From: Rhodobiaceae bacterium
Lineage (GTDB): Bacteria; Pseudomonadota; Alphaproteobacteria; RS24
DNA: 38,911 nt
Assembly (NCBI GenBank): GCA_018660505.1
Contig: JABJKE010000031.1
Location: 1 to 38,911 of the forward strand
Direction: 5' to 3'
Shown here in pieces: positions 17,920-26,481 of the stretch. The position numbers and the translations under genes were made by a program. Position 1 is the first letter of the stretch; each line of letters begins with the position of its first letter. Under the pieces are notes generated by a model that did no database searches, was not told the origin of the DNA, and was given only the letters and a program-made list of their open reading frames with translations.

Positions 17920-19986
17920 ATGACAGATCCATTCAAGCGAAACAGACTGGCCGACGCCACCAGCCCCTATCTTTTGCAGCACAAAGACAATCCTGTGCAT
18001 TGGCAACCCTGGGAGCCCGAAGTGTTTGCCGAGGCGCGCGCCCGCAACGTGCCGGTTTTATTATCGGTCGGTTATGCCGCGTGCCATTGGTGTCATGTCA
18101 TGGCGCATGAAAGTTTCGAAGACGAAGATGTGGCACAGCTGATGAATGAAAAATTTGTCTGCATCAAGCTCGACCGCGAAGAGCGCCCCGACTTAGATGA
18201 AATATATATGACCGCCCTCTCAATGATGGGCGAACAAGGCGGCTGGCCGCTGACCATGTGCCTCGACGCCGAGGCCAAGCCGTTTTGGGGCGGCACTTAT
18301 TTTCCCAAATTGCCGCAATATGGTCGCCCTGGTTTTATGCAAATTCTCGAGGAGATATCGCGCATTTGGCACGAGACGCCAGAGAAGATAGCCAAGAACA
18401 CTCAAACGCTGACCGAGGGATTGCGCGCGCGCGCCAAAGCCGATGCGCGCGGCGCCATGCCAGACGAGCTGCCCTCGCGCGCCGCCCAAACGCTAACCGA
18501 GCATATTGATTTGCAAAAAGGGGGGCTGCAGGGCGCGCCGAAATTTCCCCAACCTTTCCTCTATCAATTCCTTTGGCAACAAGCCCAGCTCGACGCCGAT
18601 GCGGCCACCAGCGCGGCGGTGATAAAAACGCTTGAGAAAATTTGCCAAGGCGGCATTTACGATCACATTGGCGGTGGCTTTGCCCGCTATAGCGTCGATG
18701 CCGATTGGCTGGTGCCGCATTTTGAAAAAATGCTCTATGACAATGCCCTGCTGGTGCAACTGATGATACAAGTCTGGCGCACAAGCAAAAGCCCCCTTTT
18801 GGCCGCCCGCATTGAAGAAACGATAGAATGGGTATTGCGCGAGATGCGCCTCGACAATGGCGCCTTTGCCGCCAGCCTCGATGCCGACACGGAGGGCGAG
18901 GAAGGTCGGTTTTATGTTTGGTCAAAAGCAGAAATCGAAACGCTGTTGCGCGAAAGCCAGATGGGCGGTGTTTTTTGCCAGACCTATGACATCACCGACA
19001 CGGGCAATTTCGAAGGTCATAATATCGCCAATCTACTGGCGCAAGGCGAGGTCGTGCAAGATGCGCTCGCGCCCGCCCGCCAGGTTTTATTGGCGGCTCG
19101 CGACCAGCGGCCAAAACCGGGACGCGACGATAAGGTTTTGGCCGATTGGAACGCAATGATGATAAGCGCCATCACCCAAGCGGCCATGGCGTTCGGGCGC
19201 GCCGACTGGCTACAATACAGCCAAACCGCTTTTGCCGCCGCCCGCAAAAGCCTCACCGACCCGCAAGGCCATTTGCGCCACAGTGCCAGAGAAGGCCAGC
19301 TTTTGCCGGTCTCTTTATGCAGCGATTATGCCTTTATGGGGCAAGCCGCCTTGGCGCTTTATCAGGCAAACGGCGACCCGCAATATTTAGACTATGCGCA
19401 GCTTTGCGCCGACACGCTGCACGCCGAGTTTTACGACGACCCAGCCGATGGGGGGCGCGGGGGTTATCTGACCAATCGCAAAAAAGAAGCCGGTGATATT
19501 CTGGTCAACAATCGACCCGTGCAAGATAACGCCATGCCCTCTGGCAATGCCGCCATCTATCAATTATTCACGTCGCTGGCCAGCCTCACGGGGCAAGCGA
19601 GCTATCGCGCTTATGGACAAGACCTGTTCACCGCTTTGGCCGGTCATCTGTCTACGCAATATACATCTATGACCGCGCTTCTGGTCAGCCGTCAGCTCGA
19701 TGAAAACCCGCTGTCGATTATTTTAATTGGGAAGCCAAAAGACCCGGCGCTCGTCGCCCTGCTCGAAACGGCGCATCAGCATGGCGTGTTCTCGGCCCAT
19801 ATTTTAGCCATCTCGCCCGAAACAAGTCTGCCGCTTGGCCATCCCGCACATGGGAAAACCCAAGTGGAGGGAAAGCCGACCGCATATGTTTGCTCCGGGC
19901 AGAGCTGTCTGGCCCCCCTTACCAGCCCACAGGCCTTGCAAGAGCAGCTTGACGCTCTGGTGTCGGCTCGCCAAACTAAAGGTTAA
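17920..19986 (+). CDS. thioredoxin domain-containing protein, YyaL/DUF255 type
   Basis: A protein of 688 residues. The N-terminal thioredoxin-like DUF255 domain has the redox motif CHWC (Cys55-Cys58) and NPVHWQPW. The rest is a six-hairpin (alpha/alpha)-toroid like that of N-acylglucosamine 2-epimerases and glycosidases, with KWLVPHFEKMLYDNA-like LVPHFEKMLYDNALL and KPGRDDKVLADWNAMMI. The family is widespread, including human SPATA20, but the reaction is not established. I prefer the ATG at 17920 because the family starts near NRLADATSPYLLQHKDNPV; ATG 17893 is an alternative. It starts 47 bp from the divergent mnmE start. Confidence 0.93.
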   Translation: MTDPFKRNRLADATSPYLLQHKDNPVHWQPWEPEVFAEARARNVPVLLSVGYAACHWCHVMAHESFEDEDVAQLMNEKFVCIKLDREERPDLDEIYMTALSMMGEQGGWPLTMCLDAEAKPFWGGTYFPKLPQYGRPGFMQILEEISRIWHETPEKIAKNTQTLTEGLRARAKADARGAMPDELPSRAAQTLTEHIDLQKGGLQGAPKFPQPFLYQFLWQQAQLDADAATSAAVIKTLEKICQGGIYDHIGGGFARYSVDADWLVPHFEKMLYDNALLVQLMIQVWRTSKSPLLAARIEETIEWVLREMRLDNGAFAASLDADTEGEEGRFYVWSKAEIETLLRESQMGGVFCQTYDITDTGNFEGHNIANLLAQGEVVQDALAPARQVLLAARDQRPKPGRDDKVLADWNAMMISAITQAAMAFGRADWLQYSQTAFAAARKSLTDPQGHLRHSAREGQLLPVSLCSDYAFMGQAALALYQANGDPQYLDYAQLCADTLHAEFYDDPADGGRGGYLTNRKKEAGDILVNNRPVQDNAMPSGNAAIYQLFTSLASLTGQASYRAYGQDLFTALAGHLSTQYTSMTALLVSRQLDENPLSIILIGKPKDPALVALLETAHQHGVFSAHILAISPETSLPLGHPAHGKTQVEGKPTAYVCSGQSCLAPLTSPQALQEQLDALVSARQTKG

Positions 19987-20007
19987 CCCACAACCAAAGA
20001 GGCAAAT

Positions 20008-20733
20008 ATGTCTGAGCTTAAAACAGAACAAATTTCCGTCCCCCTGCCCAAAGGTGATGAGCGGTTTGATGCTTATTTAGCGCAGCCCGCAGGCGCCGCG
20101 CGCGGGGGCATTGTGGTCTTGCAAGAAATTTTTGGCGTCAATGCAGACATTCGCGGCACCGCCGATTGGTTGGCGGGCGAGGGCTATATGGCACTGGCAC
20201 CCGATTTATTCTGGCGCCAAGAACGCAATGTCTCGCTGACCGATGGCTCACAAGCCGAATGGCAAAAAGCTTTTGCTTTGATGACCGCCTATGACGCAGA
20301 GGCGGGCGTCGCGGATATTCAAGCCAGTATAGACACCTTGCGCGCGCGCCTCGGCCAAGCCGGTGCCGCGAGCCAGAAAGTCGGCACGCTTGGGTTTTGT
20401 CTCGGTGGAAAAATGGTCTATCTGGCGGCGTGCCGAACCGATGGCGACGCCCATGCCAGCTATTACGGCGTCGGCATTCAAGACATGTTGGCCGAAGCGC
20501 AAAACATCACCGCCCCCACCCTGCTGCATATCGCTGGCCAAGATGAATTTGTGCCGCCCGAAGCGCAAGCTGCCATTCGCGCGGGCCTAGAAGATAAGCC
20601 TTTGGTGGAAACCCATATTTATGCCGCCCAAGACCACGCGTTTGCGCGCAATGGCGGCATGCATTTTGACGCAGACGCCGCGCGTTTGGCGCATGGGCGC
20701 AGCTTGGCGTTATTTCAAAAAGCGCTTGGGTAG
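20008..20733 (+). CDS. dienelactone hydrolase family protein
   Basis: An alpha/beta-hydrolase of 241 residues. The DLH triad is visible: Cys131 in GFCLGGKM, Asp179 in AGQDEFVP and His210 in AAQDHAF; Glu40 in LQEIFGVN is the residue that orients the cysteine thiolate in the family. It probably hydrolyses a small ester or lactone. Only dienelactone itself is characterised for the founding member, so the substrate here is open. An AAAGAGG site precedes the ATG. It follows the YyaL gene after 21 bp and ends eight bases before the convergent rho. Confidence 0.92.
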   Translation: MSELKTEQISVPLPKGDERFDAYLAQPAGAARGGIVVLQEIFGVNADIRGTADWLAGEGYMALAPDLFWRQERNVSLTDGSQAEWQKAFALMTAYDAEAGVADIQASIDTLRARLGQAGAASQKVGTLGFCLGGKMVYLAACRTDGDAHASYYGVGIQDMLAEAQNITAPTLLHIAGQDEFVPPEAQAAIRAGLEDKPLVETHIYAAQDHAFARNGGMHFDADAARLAHGRSLALFQKALG

Positions 20734-20741
20734 CCTAAAGG

Positions 20742-22019
20742 TTAAGTATTCATCGAGTCGAAAAACTCGCCATTGTTTTTGGTGTTTTTCAATTTATCGA
20801 GCAAGAATTCGGTCGCATCGACAGCCCCCATTGGGTTTAGGATACGGCGCAGCACATAGATTTTCGACAAATCGCCAGCATCCACCAATAGCTCTTCTTT
20901 GCGCGTGCCCGACTTCATAATATCGATGGCTGGGAAAACCCGCTTGTCGGAGATTTTGCGATCCAGCACAATCTCCGAGTTGCCCGTCCCTTTAAATTCT
21001 TCAAAGATGACTTCATCCATCCGCGAGCCGGTTTCAATCAGCGCGGTGGAGATAATCGTCAAAGAGCCGCCTTCTTCGATATTGCGCGCCGCGCCGAAAA
21101 AGCGTTTCGGGCGTTGCAAAGCATTGGCATCCACACCGCCGGTCAAAACTTTACCAGAGCTTGGCACCACTGTATTATAGGCCCGGCCCAAACGGGTGAT
21201 ACTGTCGAGCAAGATAACCACATCGCGGCCGTGTTCGACCAAGCGTTTGGCTTTCTCGATAACCATTTCCGCCACTTGCACGTGACGCGTGGCCGGCTCG
21301 TCAAAAGTCGACGAAACAACTTCGCCTTGCACCGAGCGTTGCATGTCGGTCACTTCCTCGGGGCGCTCATCGATGAGCAAAACGATTAAATAGCATTCGG
21401 GATGATTGGCAGCGATGGATTTGGCGATATTTTGCATCAGCACGGTTTTACCCGTGCGCGGCGGCGCCACAATCAAAGCGCGCTGGCCTTTGCCAAGCGG
21501 TGCCACAATGTCGATGATGCGCGAAGAGAGGTCTTTTCGCGTCGGGTCTTCGACTTCCATGGCAAAAGCACTATCGGGATAAAGCGGCGTCAAATTGTCG
21601 AAATGGACTTTTTGGCGGGCTTTTTCAGGGTCCTCAAAATTAATGCCATTTAGTTTCAGCAAAGCAAAGTAACGCTCGCCGTCTTTGGGCCCGCGAATTT
21701 CGCCCTCTACTGTATCGCCCGTGCGCAAAGAAAACCGCCGGATTTGGCTTGGGCTGACATAAATATCATCGGGGCCCGGCAGATAATTCGCATCTGGCGA
21801 GCGCAAAAAACCAAATCCATCTTGCAAGACTTCCATCACCCCTTCACCGATAATGGTGATGTTATCCTCGGCCAATTTTTTCAAAATGGCGAACAACATA
21901 TCTTGCTTCAACATGGTCGACGCATTTTCGATCTCATGTTCTTCCGCAAAAGCCAAAAGCTCCGTCGGTGATTTGCTTTTCAGGTCCTCGAGTTTGATCT
22001 CGTCTTTGATGTCGGCCAT
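20742..22019 (-). CDS. rho: transcription termination factor Rho
   Basis: The hexameric RNA-dependent ATPase that terminates transcription, about 425 residues. The N-terminal helical domain [15 protein letters not shown] and the cold-shock-like RNA-binding fold ([29 protein letters not shown] is conserved) precede the motor domain with Walker [11 protein letters not shown] (Lys191) and Walker [15 protein letters not shown]. The ATG at 22017-22019 is chosen; two earlier ATGs in the same frame would add nine residues. The 172-bp gap to hemJ is long enough for its own promoter and leader; Rho is often autoregulated through its leader. Confidence 0.98.
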   Translation of the reverse strand: MADIKDEIKLEDLKSKSPTELLAFAEEHEIENASTMLKQDMLFAILKKLAEDNITIIGEGVMEVLQDGFGFLRSPDANYLPGPDDIYVSPSQIRRFSLRTGDTVEGEIRGPKDGERYFALLKLNGINFEDPEKARQKVHFDNLTPLYPDSAFAMEVEDPTRKDLSSRIIDIVAPLGKGQRALIVAPPRTGKTVLMQNIAKSIAANHPECYLIVLLIDERPEEVTDMQRSVQGEVVSSTFDEPATRHVQVAEMVIEKAKRLVEHGRDVVILLDSITRLGRAYNTVVPSSGKVLTGGVDANALQRPKRFFGAARNIEEGGSLTIISTALIETGSRMDEVIFEEFKGTGNSEIVLDRKISDKRVFPAIDIMKSGTRKEELLVDAGDLSKIYVLRRILNPMGAVDATEFLLDKLKNTKNNGEFFDSMNT

Positions 22020-22125
22020 AGGTCTATCCATAAAGGGCGCACGCAAGTTTGCGGCGAAAATGATTTTTAAATTTGAGAATACGCTTCGGATTTCTAAAGC
22101 AGATTTTTCTTAAGGAATTCGAAGC

Positions 22126-22154
22126 TGTAAAGTGAAGACCTTCAGTATAGTCAA
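22126..22154 (-). promoter_or_regulatory. possible rho promoter
   Basis: Read leftward, TTGACT (22149-22154) and TTTACA (22126-22131) are separated by exactly 17 bp. The -35 is a near-consensus sigma-70 element; the -10 is weaker. A short GAAGGTCTTC inverted repeat lies in the spacer. Just upstream an AAGCTT hairpin followed by a T-run may be a weak terminator for hemJ. A transcript starting here would carry a leader of about 100 nt before rho. Confidence 0.4.
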
Positions 22155-22191
22155 AAAACAAGCTTTTCACAAGCTTTCTTAACCGCTTGCG

Positions 22192-22641
22192 CTAAAACGG
22201 CTGCACAACCACCAAAATAACGATGAAAACCGTGAGCGCTGGGGGGATTTCATTAATCATCCGATAAAATTTAGACGATCGCGGCAACTGGCCTGTTAGA
22301 AATTTCTTCCGCGAGGCGGCTAAAAACCCGTGATAGCCCGTTAAAATCAGCACTAAGCTCAATTTCACATGCAGCCAAATGCCTGCACTCTCCCAAAAGC
22401 CCGACCGCAAAATTAAACATAGGCCCAAAATCCAAGCGACAATCATGGCCGGCGTCATAATGATGCGCAGTAAGTTTTTTTCCATCACCTCAAACATGGC
22501 GAAGGGCTCATCGCGCTCCATGGCTTCCGCGTGATAGACAAAAAGCCGTGGCAAATAATACATGCCCGCCATCCAAAACATCACAGCGATAATGTGAAAC
22601 GCCAAAATCCAAGGATATATATCGGCTAAAAAATCTCGCAT
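22192..22641 (-). CDS. hemJ: protoporphyrinogen oxidase HemJ
   Basis: A 149-residue integral inner-membrane protein of the HemJ (UPF0093) family, with about four membrane helices. It oxidises protoporphyrinogen IX to protoporphyrin IX in bacteria that lack HemY or HemG. The N-terminal helix has FHIIAVMFWMAGMYYLPRLFVYH, with the histidines expected to ligate heme, and the later KKFLTGQLPRSSKFYRMINEIPP is a family signature. It starts five bases after hemE stops on the same strand, so the two form a heme-biosynthesis pair beside the origin. Confidence 0.96.
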   Translation of the reverse strand: MRDFLADIYPWILAFHIIAVMFWMAGMYYLPRLFVYHAEAMERDEPFAMFEVMEKNLLRIIMTPAMIVAWILGLCLILRSGFWESAGIWLHVKLSLVLILTGYHGFLAASRKKFLTGQLPRSSKFYRMINEIPPALTVFIVILVVVQPF

Positions 22642-22646
22642 CTAGA

Positions 22647-23705
22647 TTACCCTTGTCGAACCAATTCAATTAATTTTTGGACATGCTCTGGCGGCGTTTG
22701 CGGCACAATACCATGGCCGAGATTAAAAATATAATGCCGCCCTGCAAAATCGGCTTTGATATCGCCAACCGCTTGTTCTAAAGCCGTGCCGCCTTCCACC
22801 AAAACCAAGGGGTCTAGGTTTCCTTGCAAGACAATGTTTTCGGGCACGTTTTTTACCATGGCTTTTCTGTCTGCATGCGTATCGAGCCCCAGAACTTGCA
22901 CGCCTGTGCGCGCCACATAATCAGCCATATCGCAACTCGCAGCGCGCGGAAACCCAATAATTGGCACTTGCACACCACGCGCGCGCAGACCCTCGACAAT
23001 GGCCGCCACAGGGGCCACGCACCAAAGCTCGAAAGCTTCGCCATGAAGGGACGCCGCCCAGCTTTCAAATAATTGCAATACTTCTGCACCTGCCTCGACT
23101 TGCGCCGCCAAGTAATCAATGGTCGCTGCAACGATAATATCCATCAGCCCTTGAAAAGCTTCGGGGTCTTTTTCTGCCAGCGCACGCGCGGGCGCTTGGT
23201 CGGGCGTGCCTCGGCCAGCCACCATATAGGTGGCCACGGTCCAGGGCGCGCCAGCAAACCCAATGAGCGTGGTTTCTTTGGGCAGGGAATGCGACAGCCT
23301 AGAGACGGTTTCGATAATCGGTTCTAAATGTTGGGTCACATTATCCAACGATAGGCTTTGCGCCGAGACCACAGGGTCTAGCCGCGGGCCTTCTCCGGTC
23401 TCAAACCAAACCTTTTGGCCCAAAGCGTCGGGGATGAGCAGAATATCAGCAAATAGAATAGCGGCATCAAACCCATACCGCCGAATGGGTTGCAGGGTCA
23501 CTTCTTCGGCAAAAGCTGGATTATAGCAAAGATCTAAAAACCCGCCTGCTTGCTCGCGCAACGCCCGATACTCAGGTAAATAGCGTCCGGCTTGGCGCAT
23601 TAGCCAAATCGGGGGAACTTGATTTTTATCGAGCTCCGTTTTCTTGCCAGTCTCATCTTGGGTGGCTGCGCCAGAGAGCGTTTTTAAAAATGGTTTCATA
23701 TGCAT
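22647..23705 (-). CDS. hemE: uroporphyrinogen decarboxylase
   Basis: A TIM-barrel enzyme of 352 residues that decarboxylates the four acetate side chains of uroporphyrinogen III to give coproporphyrinogen III. PPIWLMRQAGRYLPEYR and the later GFAGAPWTVATYM are the two PROSITE-type signatures of the family. Two ATGs in the same frame (23705 and 23699) share an AAGG site, so the first two residues are uncertain. Its promoter must lie in the origin region. Genes to its left mostly run leftward, so transcription leads away from the origin, and the hemE-gap-ppsR order is the known location of alphaproteobacterial origins. Confidence 0.97.
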   Translation of the reverse strand: MHMKPFLKTLSGAATQDETGKKTELDKNQVPPIWLMRQAGRYLPEYRALREQAGGFLDLCYNPAFAEEVTLQPIRRYGFDAAILFADILLIPDALGQKVWFETGEGPRLDPVVSAQSLSLDNVTQHLEPIIETVSRLSHSLPKETTLIGFAGAPWTVATYMVAGRGTPDQAPARALAEKDPEAFQGLMDIIVAATIDYLAAQVEAGAEVLQLFESWAASLHGEAFELWCVAPVAAIVEGLRARGVQVPIIGFPRAASCDMADYVARTGVQVLGLDTHADRKAMVKNVPENIVLQGNLDPLVLVEGGTALEQAVGDIKADFAGRHYIFNLGHGIVPQTPPEHVQKLIELVRQG

Positions 23706-23919
23706 GCCACCTTCATAACTTCCTTTGTTATATTAATATACTAAAGATGTAGTTGTTGTAGTGTCGCACGCGAGCTGTGGATTATTCAATGGAGGCCAAA
23801 TAATCCCCAGGCAAACCGTCTACATAAACGGCCTGTGAAGACTGGGGATAAATATAGGGTGCTGTGACCAAAAGCTTAAAACAGGCAGTTTTGCGAGCTC
23901 CAGTCACCATTCGAAAAAC

Positions 23920-23978
23920 GGGGATAGCGGGGATAAAAACACCCGCTGTGTCTCGAGATAATTATCCCCTCTATCCCC
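23920..23978. repeat. GGGGATA inverted repeat in the origin
   Basis: The left arm GGGGATAGCGGGGATAA (23920-23936) and right arm TTATCCCCTCTATCCCC (23962-23978) are complementary at 16 of 17 positions, separated by 25 bp. Each arm holds two tandem copies of GGGGATA, so there are four in opposed pairs. Each resembles a DnaA box in which CACA is replaced by CCCC; another copy stands alone at 23843. They may be weak DnaA sites or sites of another origin-binding protein. Confidence 0.75.
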
Positions 23979-24072
23979 AATCGACTAAACCGAGTTATTA
24001 AATGGCCGCAAACTCAAGGTATGAAAAACGAACAATGGGGACGAAATTTCTTGGCTTGCCGTGCGGTGCGAC

Positions 24073-24099
24073 TTATCCTCACTATTCACATAATCCACA
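24073..24099 (+). promoter_or_regulatory. three abutting DnaA-box-like 9-mers
   Basis: TTATCCTCA (24073-24081), CTATTCACA (24082-24090) and TAATCCACA (24091-24099) follow one another with no spacer and the same orientation. Each differs from TTATNCACA at a single position. This is the densest DnaA-like cluster in the window and lies about 55 bp before ppsR. Confidence 0.7.
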
Positions 24100-24154
24100 A
24101 TTTGCGGCGGGTCTTTTCTGAGCCCCCAAAGTGGACAGAAAAGGATGTGCACAC

Positions 24155-24982
24155 GTGAAATATTTTCACCTGCATTTAATCTCGGATAGTACCGGCGAAA
24201 CCATTCAAGCGGTGGCGCGCGCGGTCTGTGCGCAATTTGTGGAAGCCCAGCCGGTGGAGCATATTTACGGCTTGGTGCGCGGCAAAAAAGCGCTCGATCG
24301 TGCTTTGGCAGAATTGGCAGAAAACCCCGGACCGGTGATGTATTCTATTTTGGACGATGCGCTGCGCGCCAATCTACATAGCGTCTGCGAAAAATTAGCC
24401 GTGCCGTGTCTGTCGGTGCTGGAGCCTTTTGTCAATCAATTGGCCCCCTATTTAAAGGTCGAAGCCAGCGGCAAGCCGGGCGGCCAGCACGCGATGGACA
24501 CGGATTATTTCCGCCGCATCAACGCACTGAATTACACCATTCAACATGATGACGGGCAAAGCCAAAATGATTTAGATACGGCCGATATTATTTTGACCGG
24601 CGTTAGTCGCACATCGAAAACCCCGACCTGTATTTACCTTGCCAACCGTGGCTATAAATCAGCCAATGTGCCTCTCGTGCCAGGCCTAGACCCGCCAAGC
24701 GAGTTATTAGAGGCCAAGAACCCGCTGATTGTTGGCCTGTTGAACAGTCCGGAGCGGCTGCGCGCCATTCGTCGCAATCGGTTGCTATCGCTCAATGAAG
24801 AAAGCGAAACCGAATATATTGACCCAGAGTTAATCCGTGCCGAGATTGCCGATGCGCGGCGCTTGTTTGCTCGCCAACGCTGGCCGGTTATCGATGTCAC
24901 GCGCCGCTCGGTAGAGGAAATCGCCAGCGCTGTTTTAAACCTTTATCAAGACCACGAGAAAGCCCGCGACGCGCGTCCCTAG
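24155..24982 (+). CDS. ppsR: pyruvate, phosphate dikinase regulatory protein (DUF299)
   Basis: A 275-residue bifunctional kinase/pyrophosphorylase that switches pyruvate phosphate dikinase or PEP synthase off and on. The N-terminus KYFHLHLISDSTGET and the P-loop-like GVSRTSKTPTCIYLANRG are hallmarks. The GTG at 24155, with AAGGA nine bases upstream, gives the conserved N-terminus; the GTG is also the first half of a GTGAAA-TAT-TTTCAC hairpin that may affect initiation. An earlier GTG at 24131 lacks a ribosome site. The gene marks the right edge of the origin and starts the run ppsR-maf-aroE-coaE-dnaQ. Confidence 0.95.
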   Translation: MKYFHLHLISDSTGETIQAVARAVCAQFVEAQPVEHIYGLVRGKKALDRALAELAENPGPVMYSILDDALRANLHSVCEKLAVPCLSVLEPFVNQLAPYLKVEASGKPGGQHAMDTDYFRRINALNYTIQHDDGQSQNDLDTADIILTGVSRTSKTPTCIYLANRGYKSANVPLVPGLDPPSELLEAKNPLIVGLLNSPERLRAIRRNRLLSLNEESETEYIDPELIRAEIADARRLFARQRWPVIDVTRRSVEEIASAVLNLYQDHEKARDARP

Positions 24983-25013
24983 GTGGCCACACGCGTGCGG
25001 ATATAGGAAAAGA

Positions 25014-25601
25014 ATGCAGTTAGATAAAAAATTGACCTTGGCCTCGAAAAGCCAAATTCGCGCGCAAGTTCTGGCGGGCGCTGGCTTGGCTTTTGATGTC
25101 GCGCCCTCGGGGGTGGATGAGGATGCGCTCAAGGCGGTTCATTCTGGCGATGCGGCTGGCTTGGCGGTTGGGCTGGCGGAAGCCAAAGCGATGGCGGTGG
25201 AAGCCGATGGACTGGTTATTGGCGCCGACCAAGTGCTGCAATGCGACGGCGTTTTATACGATAAGCCGTGCGACTTGGAAGAGGCCCGCGCCAATTTGAA
25301 AAAATTTCGCAACCGCACCCATTATCTTATTGGCGGTGTGGTTTTGGTCGAGGATGGCCAGACCCTCTGGACCCATCATCAAAAAGTATCCTTGGCAGTG
25401 CGCGATTTTTCCGACGCTTTTCTCGACGCCTATATAGAAGAGGCGGGCGATAAAATTTTAGCCTCGGTTGGCTGCTACCAGTTGGAGGGGCTTGGCTCGC
25501 ACTTGTTTGAAAGCTTGGACGGCGATTATTTTTCCACTCTGGGGATGCCGCTTCTGCCACTTTTGCAGGCCTTGCGCGAGCATGGCGGGTTGGTCACTTA
25601 A
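25014..25601 (+). CDS. maf: Maf family nucleotide pyrophosphatase
   Basis: A 195-residue Maf/HAM1-fold enzyme that hydrolyses the pyrophosphate from nucleoside triphosphates (dTTP, UTP or modified nucleotides). The N-terminus LASKSQIRAQVL is the SxSxxR motif, GADQVL the catalytic Asp region and GCYQLEGLGSHLFESLDGDYFSTLGMPLLPLL the C-terminal signature, here with Tyr/Gln in place of the usual Thr/Glu-type residues, so the subclass cannot be assigned. AGGAAAAG lies just before the ATG. It overlaps aroE by one base (TAATG) and is therefore translationally coupled to it. Confidence 0.94.
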   Translation: MQLDKKLTLASKSQIRAQVLAGAGLAFDVAPSGVDEDALKAVHSGDAAGLAVGLAEAKAMAVEADGLVIGADQVLQCDGVLYDKPCDLEEARANLKKFRNRTHYLIGGVVLVEDGQTLWTHHQKVSLAVRDFSDAFLDAYIEEAGDKILASVGCYQLEGLGSHLFESLDGDYFSTLGMPLLPLLQALREHGGLVT

Positions 25602-26440
25602 TGGGGGGCACGGGCCAAAAAGCGGGGATTATCGGCTGGCCGGTCAGTCATTCTCGCTCGCCGCTTATCCATACGCATTGGATGCAAAAACACGGTATTA
25701 AAGCCAGTTATGAACGCTGCCCTATAGATCCGGCCGATGATTTTCGCCAAGCCTTACAGGCGATGGCCGAGCAAGGTTATGTCGGCGCGAATGTAACCAT
25801 CCCCCATAAAGAAACGGCTTTTGCCGCCATGGATTCGTGTACGCAAGCGGCACAAAAGCTGGGCGCCGTAAATACGATTGTCTTGCGAGACGGACGGCTG
25901 ATGGGCGCCAATACCGATGGCGCCGGGTTTATCGCCAGTCTGGAGGCGGGCGCGCAAAATCAAAATTGGCGCCAGCAGCCAGCGCTAGTGCTCGGTGCGG
26001 GCGGCGCGGCGCGGGCTATTTTAGTGGCCCTGGAGCAAGCGGGCGTCAGCGATATTCGGTTGGTCAATCGCACGCGCGCGCGCGCCGAAGCTTTGGCTCC
26101 CTTGGGCGGTCAAGCCGTGTCGGTCGGGGATTGGCAGGCGCGCGAAGCTTTGGCGCAAGACTGCGGCTTGCTGGTCAATACCAGCAGTTTAGGTATGCAA
26201 GGCGCGCCGCCTTTGGAAATAGGTTTGGAACGCCTCGCTCCGGGCGCGCTGGTTACCGATATTGTTTACACGCCGCTGCAAACAGATTTGCTGGCGCGCG
26301 CGCGGGCCGCGGGATTTATTGCCGTGGATGGTTTGGGTATGCTGATGCATCAAGCGGCGCTGTCGTTTGACATGTGGTTTGGCGTGCGCCCAGAAGTCGA
26401 CGCGGCTTTGCACGCGCTTTTGGTCGAAGATTTGGCTTAA
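25601..26440 (+). CDS. aroE: shikimate dehydrogenase (NADP+)
   Basis: A 279-residue enzyme that reduces 3-dehydroshikimate to shikimate in the aromatic amino acid pathway. The substrate loop is GWPVSHSRSPLIH, with Lys70 in NVTIPHKE and Asp106 in MGANTDGAG forming the catalytic pair. The NADP-binding Rossmann motif is VLGAGGAARA, followed by VNRTRARAEAL, whose NRTR binds the 2'-phosphate. It overlaps maf by one base and precedes coaE by 41 bp. Confidence 0.97.
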   Translation: MGGTGQKAGIIGWPVSHSRSPLIHTHWMQKHGIKASYERCPIDPADDFRQALQAMAEQGYVGANVTIPHKETAFAAMDSCTQAAQKLGAVNTIVLRDGRLMGANTDGAGFIASLEAGAQNQNWRQQPALVLGAGGAARAILVALEQAGVSDIRLVNRTRARAEALAPLGGQAVSVGDWQAREALAQDCGLLVNTSSLGMQGAPPLEIGLERLAPGALVTDIVYTPLQTDLLARARAAGFIAVDGLGMLMHQAALSFDMWFGVRPEVDAALHALLVEDLA

Positions 26441-26481
26441 AGATACGGTGGTGCGCGAGCCGCCTATTTAGGAGAGGGAAT

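Larger units (their letters stand above)
23706..24154. other. putative chromosomal replication origin (oriC)
   Basis: A 449-bp gap without a credible gene. It contains an AT-rich side next to hemE (23706-23760) with a 12-bp palindrome TATATTAATATA at 23729-23740, suited to unwinding. At least seven 9-mers lie within one or two changes of the DnaA box TTATNCACA: TGTGGATTA (23776), TGGGGATAA (23843), the GGGGATA repeats (23920-23978) and a triple cluster (24073-24099). The prevailing gene direction flips here, and hemE/ppsR flank it as at the Caulobacter origin. No GANTC site and no strict TTAA-N7-TTAA CtrA box are seen in this interval. Confidence 0.85.

Noticed and set aside
23706-24154. A small gene inside the putative origin
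   Set aside because: Stops occur in all frames, no frame shows family features, and the sequence is repeat-rich and AT-rich in parts, which fits an origin better.
24149-24164. Third parS near ppsR (ACGTGAAA half-match)
   Set aside because: Only one half of the palindrome matches; the left half is different, so ParB loading is not supported.
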